DNA of 64,000 nucleotides, from assembly GCF_014642275.1 (NCBI RefSeq), contig NZ_BMIM01000009.1, forward strand, positions 55,189 to 119,188. Reading direction: 5' to 3'. Shown piece by piece: positions 38,173 through 47,436 of this stretch (positions within the stretch are counted from its first letter, which is position 1; each line of letters starts with the position of its first letter). Position numbers and translations under genes: made by a program. The notes beneath the pieces are model-generated. The model ran no database searches. It was not told the origin of the DNA and worked only from the letters and a program-made list of their open reading frames with translations. This DNA is from Flavobacterium lutivivi (GTDB lineage: Bacteria > Bacteroidota > Bacteroidia > Flavobacteriales > Flavobacteriaceae).

Positions 38173-39828
38173 ATGATTGCATCTCTTTCTATTGAAAATT
38201 TTGCATTGATTGAAAAATTGAATGTTAATTTTTCAAAAGAATTCTCTGTGATTACAGGAGAAACTGGAGCAGGAAAATCTATTTTGCTCGGTGCTCTCGG
38301 ACTATTATTGGGCAAAAGAGCAGATTTAACTTCTTTGAAAAATAGTCAAGAAAAATGCATTATTGAAGGAACATTTTTGATTTCGGAATATAATTTGCAA
38401 ACTTTTTTTGAAGAAAATGAATTAGACTACGAAACAGAAACTATCATTAGAAGAGAAATTCTTCCAACCGGAAAATCGAGAGCTTTTATTAATGATACTC
38501 CTGTAAATCTTCAACAATTACAAGACTTAAGTAATTATTTGATTGATATACACTCACAAAATCAAAATCAAGAATTTAGCTCAACAGATTTTCAAATTGA
38601 ATTGTTAGATTCTCTTGCAGATAATAATTTTAGAATAAAAGAATATCAAGAGCTTTTGAAAAGTTATAAAAGCCAAAAAAAAGCTTTTTTTGAATTAAAT
38701 GATTCCAAGCTAGCACTACAGAAAGAAAGTGATTACAACACATTTTTGTTGAATGAAATAAGCTCGTTGAACTTAAAGGCAGGAGAACAAGAGGAACTTG
38801 AAAGTGAACTCGAAAAACTTAGTAATGTAGATTCTATCAAAGAGAACTTAGAGCGTTTTTTAGCTGTTGCAAATCAAGATGAATTAGGAGTAATCAGCCA
38901 ATTGAAAACACTTAAATCTTTATTGCAAAAAGTATCTCCAATTTCTTCAGATTATCAAGCCTTATTTCAACGAATGGAAAGTTTGTTGATTGAATTTCAG
39001 GATGTTTCAAACGAGGTTTTTTTGGAAAATGAGAAATTATTTGGAAATCCAGAACAATTGGATTATATCAATAATAGGTTACAGAATATTTATTCTCTTC
39101 AAAAAAAACATCAAGTTGCTGATGTTTCAAGTTTGCTCGAAATTGAAAGAGAACTTAGTGAAAAAGTATTTTTAGCAAATGATATAGATAACCAACTTAT
39201 TCAGCTTGAAAAAGATATCAAGCTATCGGAGTTGGAGTTGAACAAATTGGCAAAAATCATTTCTGACAATAGAGTTAAAGTAGCACCCGAACTTACAAAT
39301 AATTTACTAAAGATATTGTCAGATTTGGGTATGCCCAATGCGCAATTTAAGTTTGAAATCAAGCATACGGAACATTTTTTCGAAAATGGAAAAGATGAAA
39401 TTGAACTACTCTTTAGCGCCAATAAAGGTTCAAATTTTGGACAACTAAAAAAAGTAGCTTCTGGCGGTGAAATGTCAAGAATTATGCTTGCAGTAAAATC
39501 TGTTTTGGCTCAAAAAAATAATTTGCCAACCATAATTTTTGACGAAATAGACACTGGAATTTCTGGCGAAATTGCCAAAAAAATGAGCGACATTATGAGT
39601 GAAATGTCCAAAAAAATGCAGGTTTTTGCAATTACCCATTTACCACAAATTGCTGCCAAAGGAGAACATCATTACAAAGTTTTTAAAAAAACTATCGAAC
39701 ATCATACGGTTTCAGAAATTAAACTTTTGAACGAAGAAGAAAGAATTCTTGAAATTGCAGAAATGATTTCGGGTAAAAACATCACAGAATTAGCATTAAA
39801 TCATGCAAAAGAATTATTAATTAATTAG
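38173..39828 (+). CDS. recN: DNA repair protein RecN
   Basis: A 551-aa SMC-like ATPase that acts at double-strand breaks. The Walker A ITGETGAGKSILLGALGLLLG lies at residues 28-48, the centre (about 150-350) is coiled coil rich in Glu, Leu and Lys, and the C-terminal head has the signature VASGGEMSRIMLAVKSVLA, Walker B TIIFDEIDTGISGEIA and AITHLPQIAAKGEHHYKV. The length matches E. coli RecN (553 aa). It is the last gene of the bamD operon. Confidence 0.96.
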   Translation: MIASLSIENFALIEKLNVNFSKEFSVITGETGAGKSILLGALGLLLGKRADLTSLKNSQEKCIIEGTFLISEYNLQTFFEENELDYETETIIRREILPTGKSRAFINDTPVNLQQLQDLSNYLIDIHSQNQNQEFSSTDFQIELLDSLADNNFRIKEYQELLKSYKSQKKAFFELNDSKLALQKESDYNTFLLNEISSLNLKAGEQEELESELEKLSNVDSIKENLERFLAVANQDELGVISQLKTLKSLLQKVSPISSDYQALFQRMESLLIEFQDVSNEVFLENEKLFGNPEQLDYINNRLQNIYSLQKKHQVADVSSLLEIERELSEKVFLANDIDNQLIQLEKDIKLSELELNKLAKIISDNRVKVAPELTNNLLKILSDLGMPNAQFKFEIKHTEHFFENGKDEIELLFSANKGSNFGQLKKVASGGEMSRIMLAVKSVLAQKNNLPTIIFDEIDTGISGEIAKKMSDIMSEMSKKMQVFAITHLPQIAAKGEHHYKVFKKTIEHHTVSEIKLLNEEERILEIAEMISGKNITELALNHAKELLIN

Positions 39829-39836
39829 CAATTCAT

Positions 39837-39844
39837 TACTTTTG
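39837..39844 (+). promoter_or_regulatory. -7 element of fabV promoter
   Basis: TACTTTTG matches the consensus, 29 nt before the fabV ATG. Confidence 0.6.
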
Positions 39845-39873
39845 CAACTATCAATAAACTAAAATTTAAGATT

Positions 39874-41061
39874 ATGATTATAGAACCAAGAATGCGCGGA
39901 TTTATATGTTTAACAGCTCATCCAGATGGTTGTGCGCAAAACGTAAAAAATCAAATAGAATATGTTAAATCAAAAGGGAAAATTAATGGTGCAAAAAAAG
40001 TTTTAGTAATTGGCGCATCAACAGGTTTTGGTTTAGCTTCTAGAATTACAAGTGCATTTGCGTGTGATGCTGCTACAATTGGAGTGTTTTTTGAGAAAGA
40101 ACCTGCACCAGGAAAAACAGCTACGCCAGGTTGGTATAACACTGCAGCTTTCGAAGACGAAGCGTCAAAAGCTGGTTTATATGCAAAAAGTATCAACGGT
40201 GATGCTTTTTCTAACGAGATAAAAGAACAAACTATCGAGTTAATAAAAAAGGATTTAGGTCAAGTTGATTTAGTGATTTATAGTCTTGCCTCACCAGTTA
40301 GAACACATCCTGTTACTGGTGTTACACATCGTTCTGTTCTAAAACCAATCGGGCAAACATTTAGTAACAAAACGGTTGATTTCCACACAGGCATTGTTTC
40401 TCAAGTATCTATAGAACCTGCTAATCAAGATGATATTGATAATACTGTTGTGGTAATGGGTGGTGAAGATTGGAAAATGTGGATGGAAGCTATGAAAAAA
40501 GCTGGTGTTTTGGCTGATGGTGCTATGACTTTGGCGTATTCATATATTGGGCCAGAAGTAACAGAAGCAGTTTACAGAAAAGGAACTATTGGTAGAGCAA
40601 AAGATCATCTTGAAGCTACTGCATTTGAAATTACAAATGATTTAAGCACAATAGGAGGAAAGGCTTTTGTTTCTGTAAATAAAGCGTTGGTAACTCAGGC
40701 AAGTTCAGCAATACCGGTAATTCCACTTTATATTTCTTTGTTGTATAAAACAATGAAAGAAAAAGGACTTCATGAAGGTTGCATAGAGCAAATGCAGAGA
40801 TTATTTGCTGAAAGATTATTCACTAGCAATGAAATTCCTCTTGATGATAAAGGTAGAATTAGAATTGATGATTGGGAAATGAGAGATGATGTTCAAGAAG
40901 TTGTTAAAGAGCTTTGGAAAATAGCTGAAACAGATAATTTACCAACAATAGGTGATTTAGCTGGCTATAAAAATGATTTCCTAAATCTTTTTGGCTTTGG
41001 TTTTGAAGAAGTTGATTATCAAAAAGATGCTAATGAAATGAAAATGATTTCAAGTATTTAA
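39874..41061 (+). CDS. fabV: Trans-2-enoyl-ACP/CoA reductase (FabV)
   Basis: A 395-aa short-chain-dehydrogenase-type enoyl reductase that completes fatty acid elongation with NADH; FabV enzymes are insensitive to triclosan. The N-terminus MIIEPRMRGFICLTAHPDGC is diagnostic, followed by the nucleotide loop VLVIGASTGFGLASRI, VIYSLASPVRTHP and the catalytic Tyr-x8-Lys in YRKGTIGRAK (about residues 234-243). The C-terminal GFGFEEVDYQKD is also typical. It is monocistronic, with a terminator 35 nt downstream. Confidence 0.95.
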   Translation: MIIEPRMRGFICLTAHPDGCAQNVKNQIEYVKSKGKINGAKKVLVIGASTGFGLASRITSAFACDAATIGVFFEKEPAPGKTATPGWYNTAAFEDEASKAGLYAKSINGDAFSNEIKEQTIELIKKDLGQVDLVIYSLASPVRTHPVTGVTHRSVLKPIGQTFSNKTVDFHTGIVSQVSIEPANQDDIDNTVVVMGGEDWKMWMEAMKKAGVLADGAMTLAYSYIGPEVTEAVYRKGTIGRAKDHLEATAFEITNDLSTIGGKAFVSVNKALVTQASSAIPVIPLYISLLYKTMKEKGLHEGCIEQMQRLFAERLFTSNEIPLDDKGRIRIDDWEMRDDVQEVVKELWKIAETDNLPTIGDLAGYKNDFLNLFGFGFEEVDYQKDANEMKMISSI

Positions 41062-41096
41062 ATTATATTTTAACAATTGTTGAAAAAAAAATTAAG

Positions 41097-41122
41097 AGTA
41101 GTCCGCAAGGCTACTTTTTTTT
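41097..41122 (+). terminator. Rho-independent terminator after fabV
   Basis: AGTAGTCC and GGCTACT pair across a GCAA tetraloop with one bulged T, followed by eight or more T. Confidence 0.8.
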
Positions 41123-41159
41123 ATTAAATTTATGACTTATTAACTATTAACATTTTTCT

Positions 41160-43367
41160 ATGAAAAAAATTACTTTATTATTTTCTGTGTTCTTTGCTTT
41201 TGTTTGGAATGCTCAGGCACAGTTTCCTTCGCCGTATTGTGGTCCACTAGCATTCGCTAGTAATGTAGAACCTATTACGTTGGTAAATTTTGCTGGAATC
41301 AACAACACAACTGATGCAACTGTTGGTGCTGCAAATCCTGCTCATGAAGATTTTACAGCTATTTCAGGAAGTGTAACAGCTGGTCAGAATTATACAATTA
41401 CCTTGAAAGGTAATACTGATGGAAATTACACTACTAAATTGAATGTCTTTATTGATTGGAATCAAGATGGTGATTTTGATGACAACAGCGAAAGATATGA
41501 TATTGGTAATATTGTAAACTCTACAGGTGTTGATGCTGTTCAACTTACTGGAAGTATTGCTGTTCCTGGAACTGCTCTAGGAGGAGATACAAGAATGAGA
41601 GTTGTAAAAAAATGGAATGTTTATTCAGATGCTTGTAATACTGGAGGAACAGGCTATGGTCAAGCTGAAGATTATACATTAAGTGTTACTGCTGTTGCAG
41701 CTTGTTTAACAGGTGTTCTTCATCCTTCAGAGCCTATATCAATTTCGACATGTGATGGGATTACTCCAAACTTAGTAGCTTCTGATTCAAATGCTGGTGA
41801 TTATTTCAAAGTAAATGTAACTTCTGGACAAACGTATAAGTTTACAAGTTCAGTACCTACAGATTATTTTACAATCAGTACAGACTCTGGAGCTTCGGCT
41901 ACTGCGTCAGGAACAAGTCCATTAACATGGGTAGCTGATGTTGATGGAGAAATTTATGTTTACATCCACTTAGATTCAGCTTGTGGAACTGAAGTCGTAG
42001 ATAGAACAACAACAGTAATTTGTGGACTTCCATGTTTAAATGGAACTCTTTATCCAGCTGAAACTACAATTTCTCAAACTTGCGACGGCGTTACCGCTAA
42101 CGAAATTGCAGCAGACTCTTATGCTGGAGAATATTCTAATGTTCAGGTATATGCAACAAATTCTTACGTTTTTTCAAGTTCAATAGTTACTGACTTAGTT
42201 ACTGTTGCTTCTGCTGATGGTACAACAGCTTATGCTTCTGGAACAGGTTCTGTTGCTTATACACCAACTGCTGATGGAATAATCAGAGTGTATTTACACT
42301 TGGATTCAAATTGTGGTACAGAAGCTGAACCAAGAATAAAATCATTTACATGTACAACAACTGGTACAGTTCCTGATTGTGCTGAAAATCCTACTCCAGC
42401 TGATGGTGGAATTGTTCCAGCTTTTGAAACTTTTGATTTAGCTTGGGAAGCTGCTACTACAGGTTCTCCAGCAGTTTCATACAACATTTACATAGGTGAT
42501 GCACCAGATAATTTAACTCTTGCTACAAACGTAACTGATACTTTCATTACTGGAGTTGGACCTATAGGTGCATTTGATACAACAATCTACTGGCAAGTAG
42601 TTGCTCTTAATGGTGCTGGAGAAGCTGTAGGATGTACAGTTTGGAGTTTTACATCAGAAACTGCACCTGCACCACCAGCTAACGACGAATGTGCTGGCGC
42701 AATTTCACTTAACTTAGACGAAGCTACTTGTGATGGTGTAAATACTAATGGAACAACTCTTGGAGCAACTGACTCTGGCGTTGTGCCAGCTGATTGTTTC
42801 AACTATGGATTGAACGATGTTTGGTATTCATTTACTGTACCTGAAAACGTAGCTACTGTTGATGTTTCTACAGATTTCCTTGGAGGTAGTCTTTATGATA
42901 CAGAAGTTGCTGTTTACTCTGGAGCATGTGATGGATTAGCAGAAATAGGATGTGATAATGATAGCGGAGAAGTTGTTCAACCAAATGGTTCTTCATACAA
43001 TTCTTTAATCACTGATTTAGCTGTAAATGTTGGTGAAACTTACTATGTTAGAGTTTCAGGATTTTCTGAATCAGATTCAGGAACTTTCTGTTTAAGAATT
43101 GGAACTAATCAGTTATTGAAAAACAATCAATTTGATTTAGTTAATTTATCAGTATATCCAAATCCAGCTAAAAATACTTTAAACGTTTCTTTCACATCAG
43201 AAATCAATAAAGTGGAATTATTTAATGTTCTAGGACAAAAAGTAATTGCAAAAGATTTGAATGCTACTTCAACTCAACTTGATATTTCTAGTTTAACATC
43301 TGGAGCTTACTTTGTAAAAGTAACTGCTGGTGATAACTCTAAAACTATCAAAGTAATTAAGGAATAG
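41160..43367 (+). CDS. Secreted multidomain protein with GEVED domain and T9SS C-terminal signal
   Basis: A 735-aa extracellular or surface protein. It has a signal peptide (ending VWNAQAQ), a GEVED domain (about residues 30-178; FIDWNQDGDFDDNSE, GYGQAEDYTLSV), two tandem copies of a roughly 100-residue beta module (about 181-290 and 292-400, each with a CDG...DS.AG.Y pattern and ending in HLDS.CGTE), a fibronectin-like module (about 402-505), a pre-peptidase-like domain (about 508-650; NDVWYSFTVPE) and a type A T9SS sorting domain at the end (LSVYPNPAKNTLNVSF to KTIKVIKE). It has no catalytic motif, so adhesion or binding is likely. It stands alone before a terminator. Confidence 0.85.
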   Translation: MKKITLLFSVFFAFVWNAQAQFPSPYCGPLAFASNVEPITLVNFAGINNTTDATVGAANPAHEDFTAISGSVTAGQNYTITLKGNTDGNYTTKLNVFIDWNQDGDFDDNSERYDIGNIVNSTGVDAVQLTGSIAVPGTALGGDTRMRVVKKWNVYSDACNTGGTGYGQAEDYTLSVTAVAACLTGVLHPSEPISISTCDGITPNLVASDSNAGDYFKVNVTSGQTYKFTSSVPTDYFTISTDSGASATASGTSPLTWVADVDGEIYVYIHLDSACGTEVVDRTTTVICGLPCLNGTLYPAETTISQTCDGVTANEIAADSYAGEYSNVQVYATNSYVFSSSIVTDLVTVASADGTTAYASGTGSVAYTPTADGIIRVYLHLDSNCGTEAEPRIKSFTCTTTGTVPDCAENPTPADGGIVPAFETFDLAWEAATTGSPAVSYNIYIGDAPDNLTLATNVTDTFITGVGPIGAFDTTIYWQVVALNGAGEAVGCTVWSFTSETAPAPPANDECAGAISLNLDEATCDGVNTNGTTLGATDSGVVPADCFNYGLNDVWYSFTVPENVATVDVSTDFLGGSLYDTEVAVYSGACDGLAEIGCDNDSGEVVQPNGSSYNSLITDLAVNVGETYYVRVSGFSESDSGTFCLRIGTNQLLKNNQFDLVNLSVYPNPAKNTLNVSFTSEINKVELFNVLGQKVIAKDLNATSTQLDISSLTSGAYFVKVTAGDNSKTIKVIKE

Positions 43368-43393
43368 TTTCTCATTTTTATAAATTATTAGTT

Positions 43394-43427
43394 AAAAACC
43401 ATCTGCAAAATGCAGATGGTTTTTTTA
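43394..43427 (+). terminator. Rho-independent terminator after secreted-protein gene
   Basis: A perfect stem, CCATCTGCA / TGCAGATGG, with an AAA loop lies between an A-run and a T-run. Confidence 0.85.
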
Positions 43428-43433
43428 TAAAGT

Positions 43434-43441
43434 TATCTTTG
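43434..43441 (+). promoter_or_regulatory. -7 element for glycosyltransferase-coaE
   Basis: TATCTTTG matches the consensus; it lies directly behind the terminator and 16 nt before the ATG. Confidence 0.55.
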
Positions 43442-43457
43442 TAAAAATATTTAAAAG

Positions 43458-44456
43458 ATGCATTTTTCAATAGTTGTACCAGTATATAACAGACCAGATG
43501 AAACAGAAGAGCTATTGGCCAGCTTTTGCAAAATGGATTATCAAAAGCCATTTGAAGTTGTTATTGTTGAAGACGGTTCGTTAAACAAGTCTGATGCTGT
43601 GGTTGAAAAATATAGCAATAGATTGGATATTTCCTATTACTACAAACCTAATTCTGGTCCAGGAGATTCAAGAAATTATGGAATGAATATAGCCAAAGGG
43701 GATTATTTTATCATTTTCGATTCAGATTGTATTATTCCAAAAAATTATTTGAGCGTCGTAGAAAAAGAATTAAATGAGCATTATGTTGATTGTTTTGGTG
43801 GCTCAGACTCTGCTCATGAAAATTTTTCAGATATACAGAAAGCTATAAATTTTGCCATGACATCTTTCATAACAACTGGAGGAATTCGTGGTGGTTCAGA
43901 GAAAGTTTCCAAATTTCAGCCAAGAAGTTTCAATATGGGAATTTCAAAAAAGGCTTTTTTAGCATCAAATGGTTTTGGCAATATTCATCCAGGCGAAGAT
44001 CCAGATTTGTCCATAAGGTTATGGAAAATGGGATTTGAAACTAGATTGATTTCAAATGCATTTGTATATCATAAACGAAGAATAGATTGGAATAAATTTT
44101 ATACGCAAGTAAATAAATTTGGAAAAGCAAGACCAATTCTAGACTCTTGGTATCCAGAATATAGCAAAATCACATTTTGGTTTCCAGCTTTGTTTTTGTT
44201 GGGCTTTCTAGCTTCAATCCTATTATTTGCATTCTCATTTGCTTGGTTTCTATTTTTATATCTACTTTATTTTGGAGCAGTTTTTTTACTATCTACAATC
44301 AAAAACAAGAGTATAAAGATTGGATTTTACAGCATCATTGCGGTTTCCATACAGTTTTATGGTTACGGCATTGGTTTTTTAAAATCATTCACTAAAGTTA
44401 GATTATTAAAACAAAAACCTGAAATAGCCTTACCAGAAATGTTTTTTAAAAAGTAA
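43458..44456 (+). CDS. Glycosyltransferase family 2, membrane anchored
   Basis: A 332-aa inverting GT-A transferase that adds a sugar from a nucleotide donor to an unknown acceptor. The GT2 features are FSIVVPVYNRPDETEELLASF, the acidic VEDGS, SGPGDSRNYGMNIAKGDYFII and the metal-binding DSD in IIFDSDCIIP. NMGISKKAFLASNGF and HPGEDPDLSIRLWKMGF are the acceptor-side blocks. Two or three hydrophobic helices follow at about residues 240-305, so the enzyme sits on the inner face of the inner membrane. coaE follows two bases after its stop. Confidence 0.88.
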   Translation: MHFSIVVPVYNRPDETEELLASFCKMDYQKPFEVVIVEDGSLNKSDAVVEKYSNRLDISYYYKPNSGPGDSRNYGMNIAKGDYFIIFDSDCIIPKNYLSVVEKELNEHYVDCFGGSDSAHENFSDIQKAINFAMTSFITTGGIRGGSEKVSKFQPRSFNMGISKKAFLASNGFGNIHPGEDPDLSIRLWKMGFETRLISNAFVYHKRRIDWNKFYTQVNKFGKARPILDSWYPEYSKITFWFPALFLLGFLASILLFAFSFAWFLFLYLLYFGAVFLLSTIKNKSIKIGFYSIIAVSIQFYGYGIGFLKSFTKVRLLKQKPEIALPEMFFKK

Positions 44457-44458
44457 TT

Positions 44459-45043
44459 ATGACAAAAATTATTGGTTTAACAGGAGGAATTGGTAGCGGA
44501 AAAACAAGTATTGCAAAATATTTTGAGCAAAAAGGTATTCCAGTTTATATAGCAGATGAACGTGCAAAAATTGTTTCCTCTAAACCAGAAGTTGTCAGTA
44601 AGATAATTTCAGCTTTTGGTCAAGAAATTTTAGATGAAAATGATAACATTTCTAAAGAGAAATTGGCTAAAATTGTTTTTACAAATAGCGAAAAACTTCA
44701 ACTTCTCAATTCAATAATTCATCCAGAAGTAAAAAAAGATTTTACCGAATGGATAAAAAAGCAAAATAAACCATTTGTTATAAAAGAAGCTGCTATACTT
44801 TTTGAAAGTGGTTCCTATAAAGATTGCGATATAATTATTACCATTACTGCACCAATTGAAGAACGAATTAATCGCGTAATGAAACGTGATAAAACTACTC
44901 GTGAAAAAGTACTCGATAGAATTTCTAACCAATGGAGTGATGAACAACGCATCGAAAAAAGTGACTTTGTCATTGAAAATTCTTCGTTAAATATTGCTTT
45001 TGAACAAGTTAATGAAATCCTTGATTTATTAAATAATCAATAA
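44459..45043 (+). CDS. coaE: Dephospho-CoA kinase
   Basis: A 194-aa P-loop kinase that phosphorylates the ribose 3'-OH of dephospho-CoA, the last step of CoA synthesis. Motifs are LTGGIGSGKTSIAKYFEQKG (Walker A), VYIADERAK, LNSIIHPEVKKDF, VIKEAAILFESGSYKDCDIII and the lid RVMKRDKTTREKVLDRISNQW. The first Asp of the usual ADxxAR-type block is present. It is in an operon with the glycosyltransferase gene; the sensor kinase gene downstream has its own promoter. Confidence 0.95.
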   Translation: MTKIIGLTGGIGSGKTSIAKYFEQKGIPVYIADERAKIVSSKPEVVSKIISAFGQEILDENDNISKEKLAKIVFTNSEKLQLLNSIIHPEVKKDFTEWIKKQNKPFVIKEAAILFESGSYKDCDIIITITAPIEERINRVMKRDKTTREKVLDRISNQWSDEQRIEKSDFVIENSSLNIAFEQVNEILDLLNNQ

Positions 45044-45081
45044 ATTTTAACATAGATGTTAATCTTTGGTTAATGTTTTTA

Positions 45082-45109
45082 TTGACTAAATGTTAAAATG
45101 TTAAATTTG
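45082..45109 (+). promoter_or_regulatory. Promoter of sensor kinase/response regulator operon
   Basis: TTG (45082-45084), a 17-nt spacer and TAAATTTG (45102-45109). The final G is four bases before the ATG, which predicts a transcript with no leader. Confidence 0.6.
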
Positions 45110-45113
45110 TTTA

Positions 45114-46694
45114 ATGAATAAATTGTTTTTTAGATTGCTTATTGTATTGATGAGTTTATCCTTGATAGGGATAATTTTAGTGCAAGGTTATCTTTTCAAT
45201 ACATCGTTAGTCAACAATGAAGAACAATTCAAATTCCATGTAAAACAAGTTCTTGGAAATGTTTCAGAAAAACTGTCTAAGCAAGAAGCTTACACATTCT
45301 ATGAAAAATACAATAGACTAAAAGATAGTATTGGAAAAATACCTCAAAAAAGTGATTTTCTTGAGTTTGGCTATTTCCAAAGAGATAATAGAACAAACCA
45401 AACAATTGTTTACTCTAGCAGTATTACTTCTGAAGATTATGGAATCAACTCATCGTTCTTTGATAAATATAATGACTCTGTCAGCATAAAAAGTTTTACT
45501 TCAAAAAGAAAAACTGAAGTTTATAATGATGATGTTGATAATTCTGGTTTAAAGAAAATGAATTCACCAGAGTTAACCATTGAAAAAACAGGAAGACCAG
45601 ATGTTCTTAAAGAAGCTGAATTTGAAATGTTTTATAAAGATATTGCAGCTCAAAAACCAATTCAAGAAAGAATAAACTTAGAACAATTAAACAAACTTCT
45701 TTCGCAAGAACTGAAAAATTATGGTGTAAATACGCCTTATGAATTTAGTGTTTACAGCAATGGATTGGCAACAAAAATAAAATCGGAATATTTTAGTTAT
45801 AACAAGGAGAATACCTATAATATCCCAATATTTATTGACAATGAAGGAAACAATAAATTCCAACTTTTGTTGCAGTTTCCTCAAAAAAAGAAATACCTTA
45901 TTTCTGAACTCATTGGAATTGGAATTTTGGCAATAATATTTACACTAGTGATTGTTGTAGCTTATGCAAGTGCTTTGAGCCAACTTATAAAACAACGTCA
46001 GATTTCTGAAATCAAAACCGATTTTATAAACAACATGACACACGAGTTCAAAACACCAATTGCAACAATCAATCTAGCTCTAGATGCCATAAAAAGCCCC
46101 AAAGTAATAGAAGATAAGGAAAAAGTGTTCAGGTATCTTCAAATGATTAAGGATGAAAATAAAAGGATGCATGCTCAGGTAGAAAACGTTTTAAGAATAT
46201 CTAAATTAGAAAAAAGAGAACTCGAGATTAATAAAGAAACTCATGATATTCATGAAGTGATTGAAGACGCAATAGAGCATGTTAGTCTAATAATTGAAGA
46301 TAGAGAAGGAGTTATCACAACACGTCTTGATGCCAAGAGAAGTTCTGTTTTATTGAATGATGTACATTTTACAAACATTTTGGTAAATGTTTTAGACAAT
46401 GCAATAAAATATTCTGTTGAATCTCCCGTTATAGAAGTATCAACTGAAAATGTTAAAGATTATATCATTATAAAAATAAAAGACAACGGAATAGGCATGA
46501 GTAAAACAGCTCAAAAAAGAATTTTTGAAAAATTCTATAGAGAGCACACAGGTGATTTACACAACGTTAAAGGTCATGGATTAGGCCTTGCTTATGTAAA
46601 AACTATTGTAGAAGACCATAATGGTCAAATATTTGTAGAAAGCGAAAAAGGAAAAGGAAGCACATTTATAATAAAAGTCCCACTGATTAATTAA
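45114..46694 (+). CDS. Sensor histidine kinase, RprX-like
   Basis: A 526-aa membrane kinase. TM1 is residues 5-27, a periplasmic sensor region spans about 28-262, and TM2 is about 263-290 (LIGIGILAIIFTLVIVVAYA). No HAMP or PAS domain is apparent. The HisKA block DFINNMTHEFKTPIATINLAL holds the phospho-acceptor His; the ATPase domain shows the N box NILVNVLDNAIKYS, the G1 box KDNGIGMS, F box IFEKFYR and G2 VKGHGLGLAYVKTIVE. It is followed after 8 nt by its response regulator. The layout and the coaE neighbourhood resemble RprX/RprY of other Bacteroidota; the signal is unknown. Confidence 0.9.
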   Translation: MNKLFFRLLIVLMSLSLIGIILVQGYLFNTSLVNNEEQFKFHVKQVLGNVSEKLSKQEAYTFYEKYNRLKDSIGKIPQKSDFLEFGYFQRDNRTNQTIVYSSSITSEDYGINSSFFDKYNDSVSIKSFTSKRKTEVYNDDVDNSGLKKMNSPELTIEKTGRPDVLKEAEFEMFYKDIAAQKPIQERINLEQLNKLLSQELKNYGVNTPYEFSVYSNGLATKIKSEYFSYNKENTYNIPIFIDNEGNNKFQLLLQFPQKKKYLISELIGIGILAIIFTLVIVVAYASALSQLIKQRQISEIKTDFINNMTHEFKTPIATINLALDAIKSPKVIEDKEKVFRYLQMIKDENKRMHAQVENVLRISKLEKRELEINKETHDIHEVIEDAIEHVSLIIEDREGVITTRLDAKRSSVLLNDVHFTNILVNVLDNAIKYSVESPVIEVSTENVKDYIIIKIKDNGIGMSKTAQKRIFEKFYREHTGDLHNVKGHGLGLAYVKTIVEDHNGQIFVESEKGKGSTFIIKVPLIN

Positions 46695-46702
46695 AAATAA
46701 CT

Positions 46703-47404
46703 ATGGAAACGAAAAATAAAATATTACTAGTAGAAGACGATCAAAATTTTGGAATTGTCCTTAGAGAATATCTAACCCTCAATGATTTTGAGGTTACGCT
46801 TGCAAAAAACGGAATGGAAGGTTTTGAAAAATTCAAAAAAGACACTTTCGATTTATGCATTCTAGATGTTATGATGCCGTACAAAGATGGCTATACACTT
46901 GCAAAAGAAATTAGAGAAAAAAACAAAGATATTCCTTTGATTTTCTTAACTGCAAAATCAATGAAAGAAGATGTGCTGAAAGGTTACAAAGTAGGAGCAG
47001 ATGACTACTTGAACAAACCATTTGATTCAGATGTTTTGTTAATGAAAATAAAAGCGATTATTCAAAGAAAAGCTAGTGAAAACAAAAATGAGCCAGCTAA
47101 ATTTGAATTTCAAATTGGACGTTTTCACTTGAACTCAAAACTTCGTTTTTTAACTTTGGATAAAAACGAACCAATAAAATTGTCTCCAAAAGAGTCTGAG
47201 TTGTTAAAAATGATGGCTTTGCACGAAAATGATTTAATGCCAAGAGAATTAGCATTAACCAAAATTTGGAGAGAAGACAACTATTTCACTTCAAGAAGTA
47301 TGGACGTATATATTGCCAAACTTCGTAAATATTTGAAAGATGATCCAAATGTAGAAATTCTCAACATTCATGGAGAAGGTTTCCGATTGGTGGTGAAAAA
47401 ATAA
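46703..47404 (+). CDS. OmpR/PhoB-family response regulator, RprY-like
   Basis: A 233-aa regulator with an N-terminal receiver domain (LLVEDDQNFGIVLREYL, phospho-acceptor Asp in LCILDVMMPYKDGYTLA, FLTAKSM, Lys in YLNKPFDSD) and a C-terminal winged-helix trans_reg_C domain (about 130-232: KLSPKESELLKMMALHEND, SRSMDVYIAKLRKYLK, ILNIHGEGFRLVV). The cognate kinase is encoded immediately upstream. A bidirectional terminator follows. Assignment to RprY rests on overall similarity and neighbourhood, not on a search. Confidence 0.93.
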   Translation: METKNKILLVEDDQNFGIVLREYLTLNDFEVTLAKNGMEGFEKFKKDTFDLCILDVMMPYKDGYTLAKEIREKNKDIPLIFLTAKSMKEDVLKGYKVGADDYLNKPFDSDVLLMKIKAIIQRKASENKNEPAKFEFQIGRFHLNSKLRFLTLDKNEPIKLSPKESELLKMMALHENDLMPRELALTKIWREDNYFTSRSMDVYIAKLRKYLKDDPNVEILNIHGEGFRLVVKK

Positions 47405-47408
47405 ATAT

Positions 47409-47436
47409 AAAAGGCTTCAAGAAATTGAAGCCTTTT
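47409..47436. terminator. Bidirectional terminator between response regulator and thioesterase genes
   Basis: A perfect 12-bp stem, AAAAGGCTTCAA / TTGAAGCCTTTT, encloses a GAAA loop. On the minus strand it overlaps the last bases of the thioesterase gene stop. Confidence 0.85.

Noticed and set aside
45060-45113. Possible attenuator or leader before the sensor kinase gene
   Set aside because: The promoter -7 element lies four bases before ATG, leaving no leader to fold, and no stem was found.
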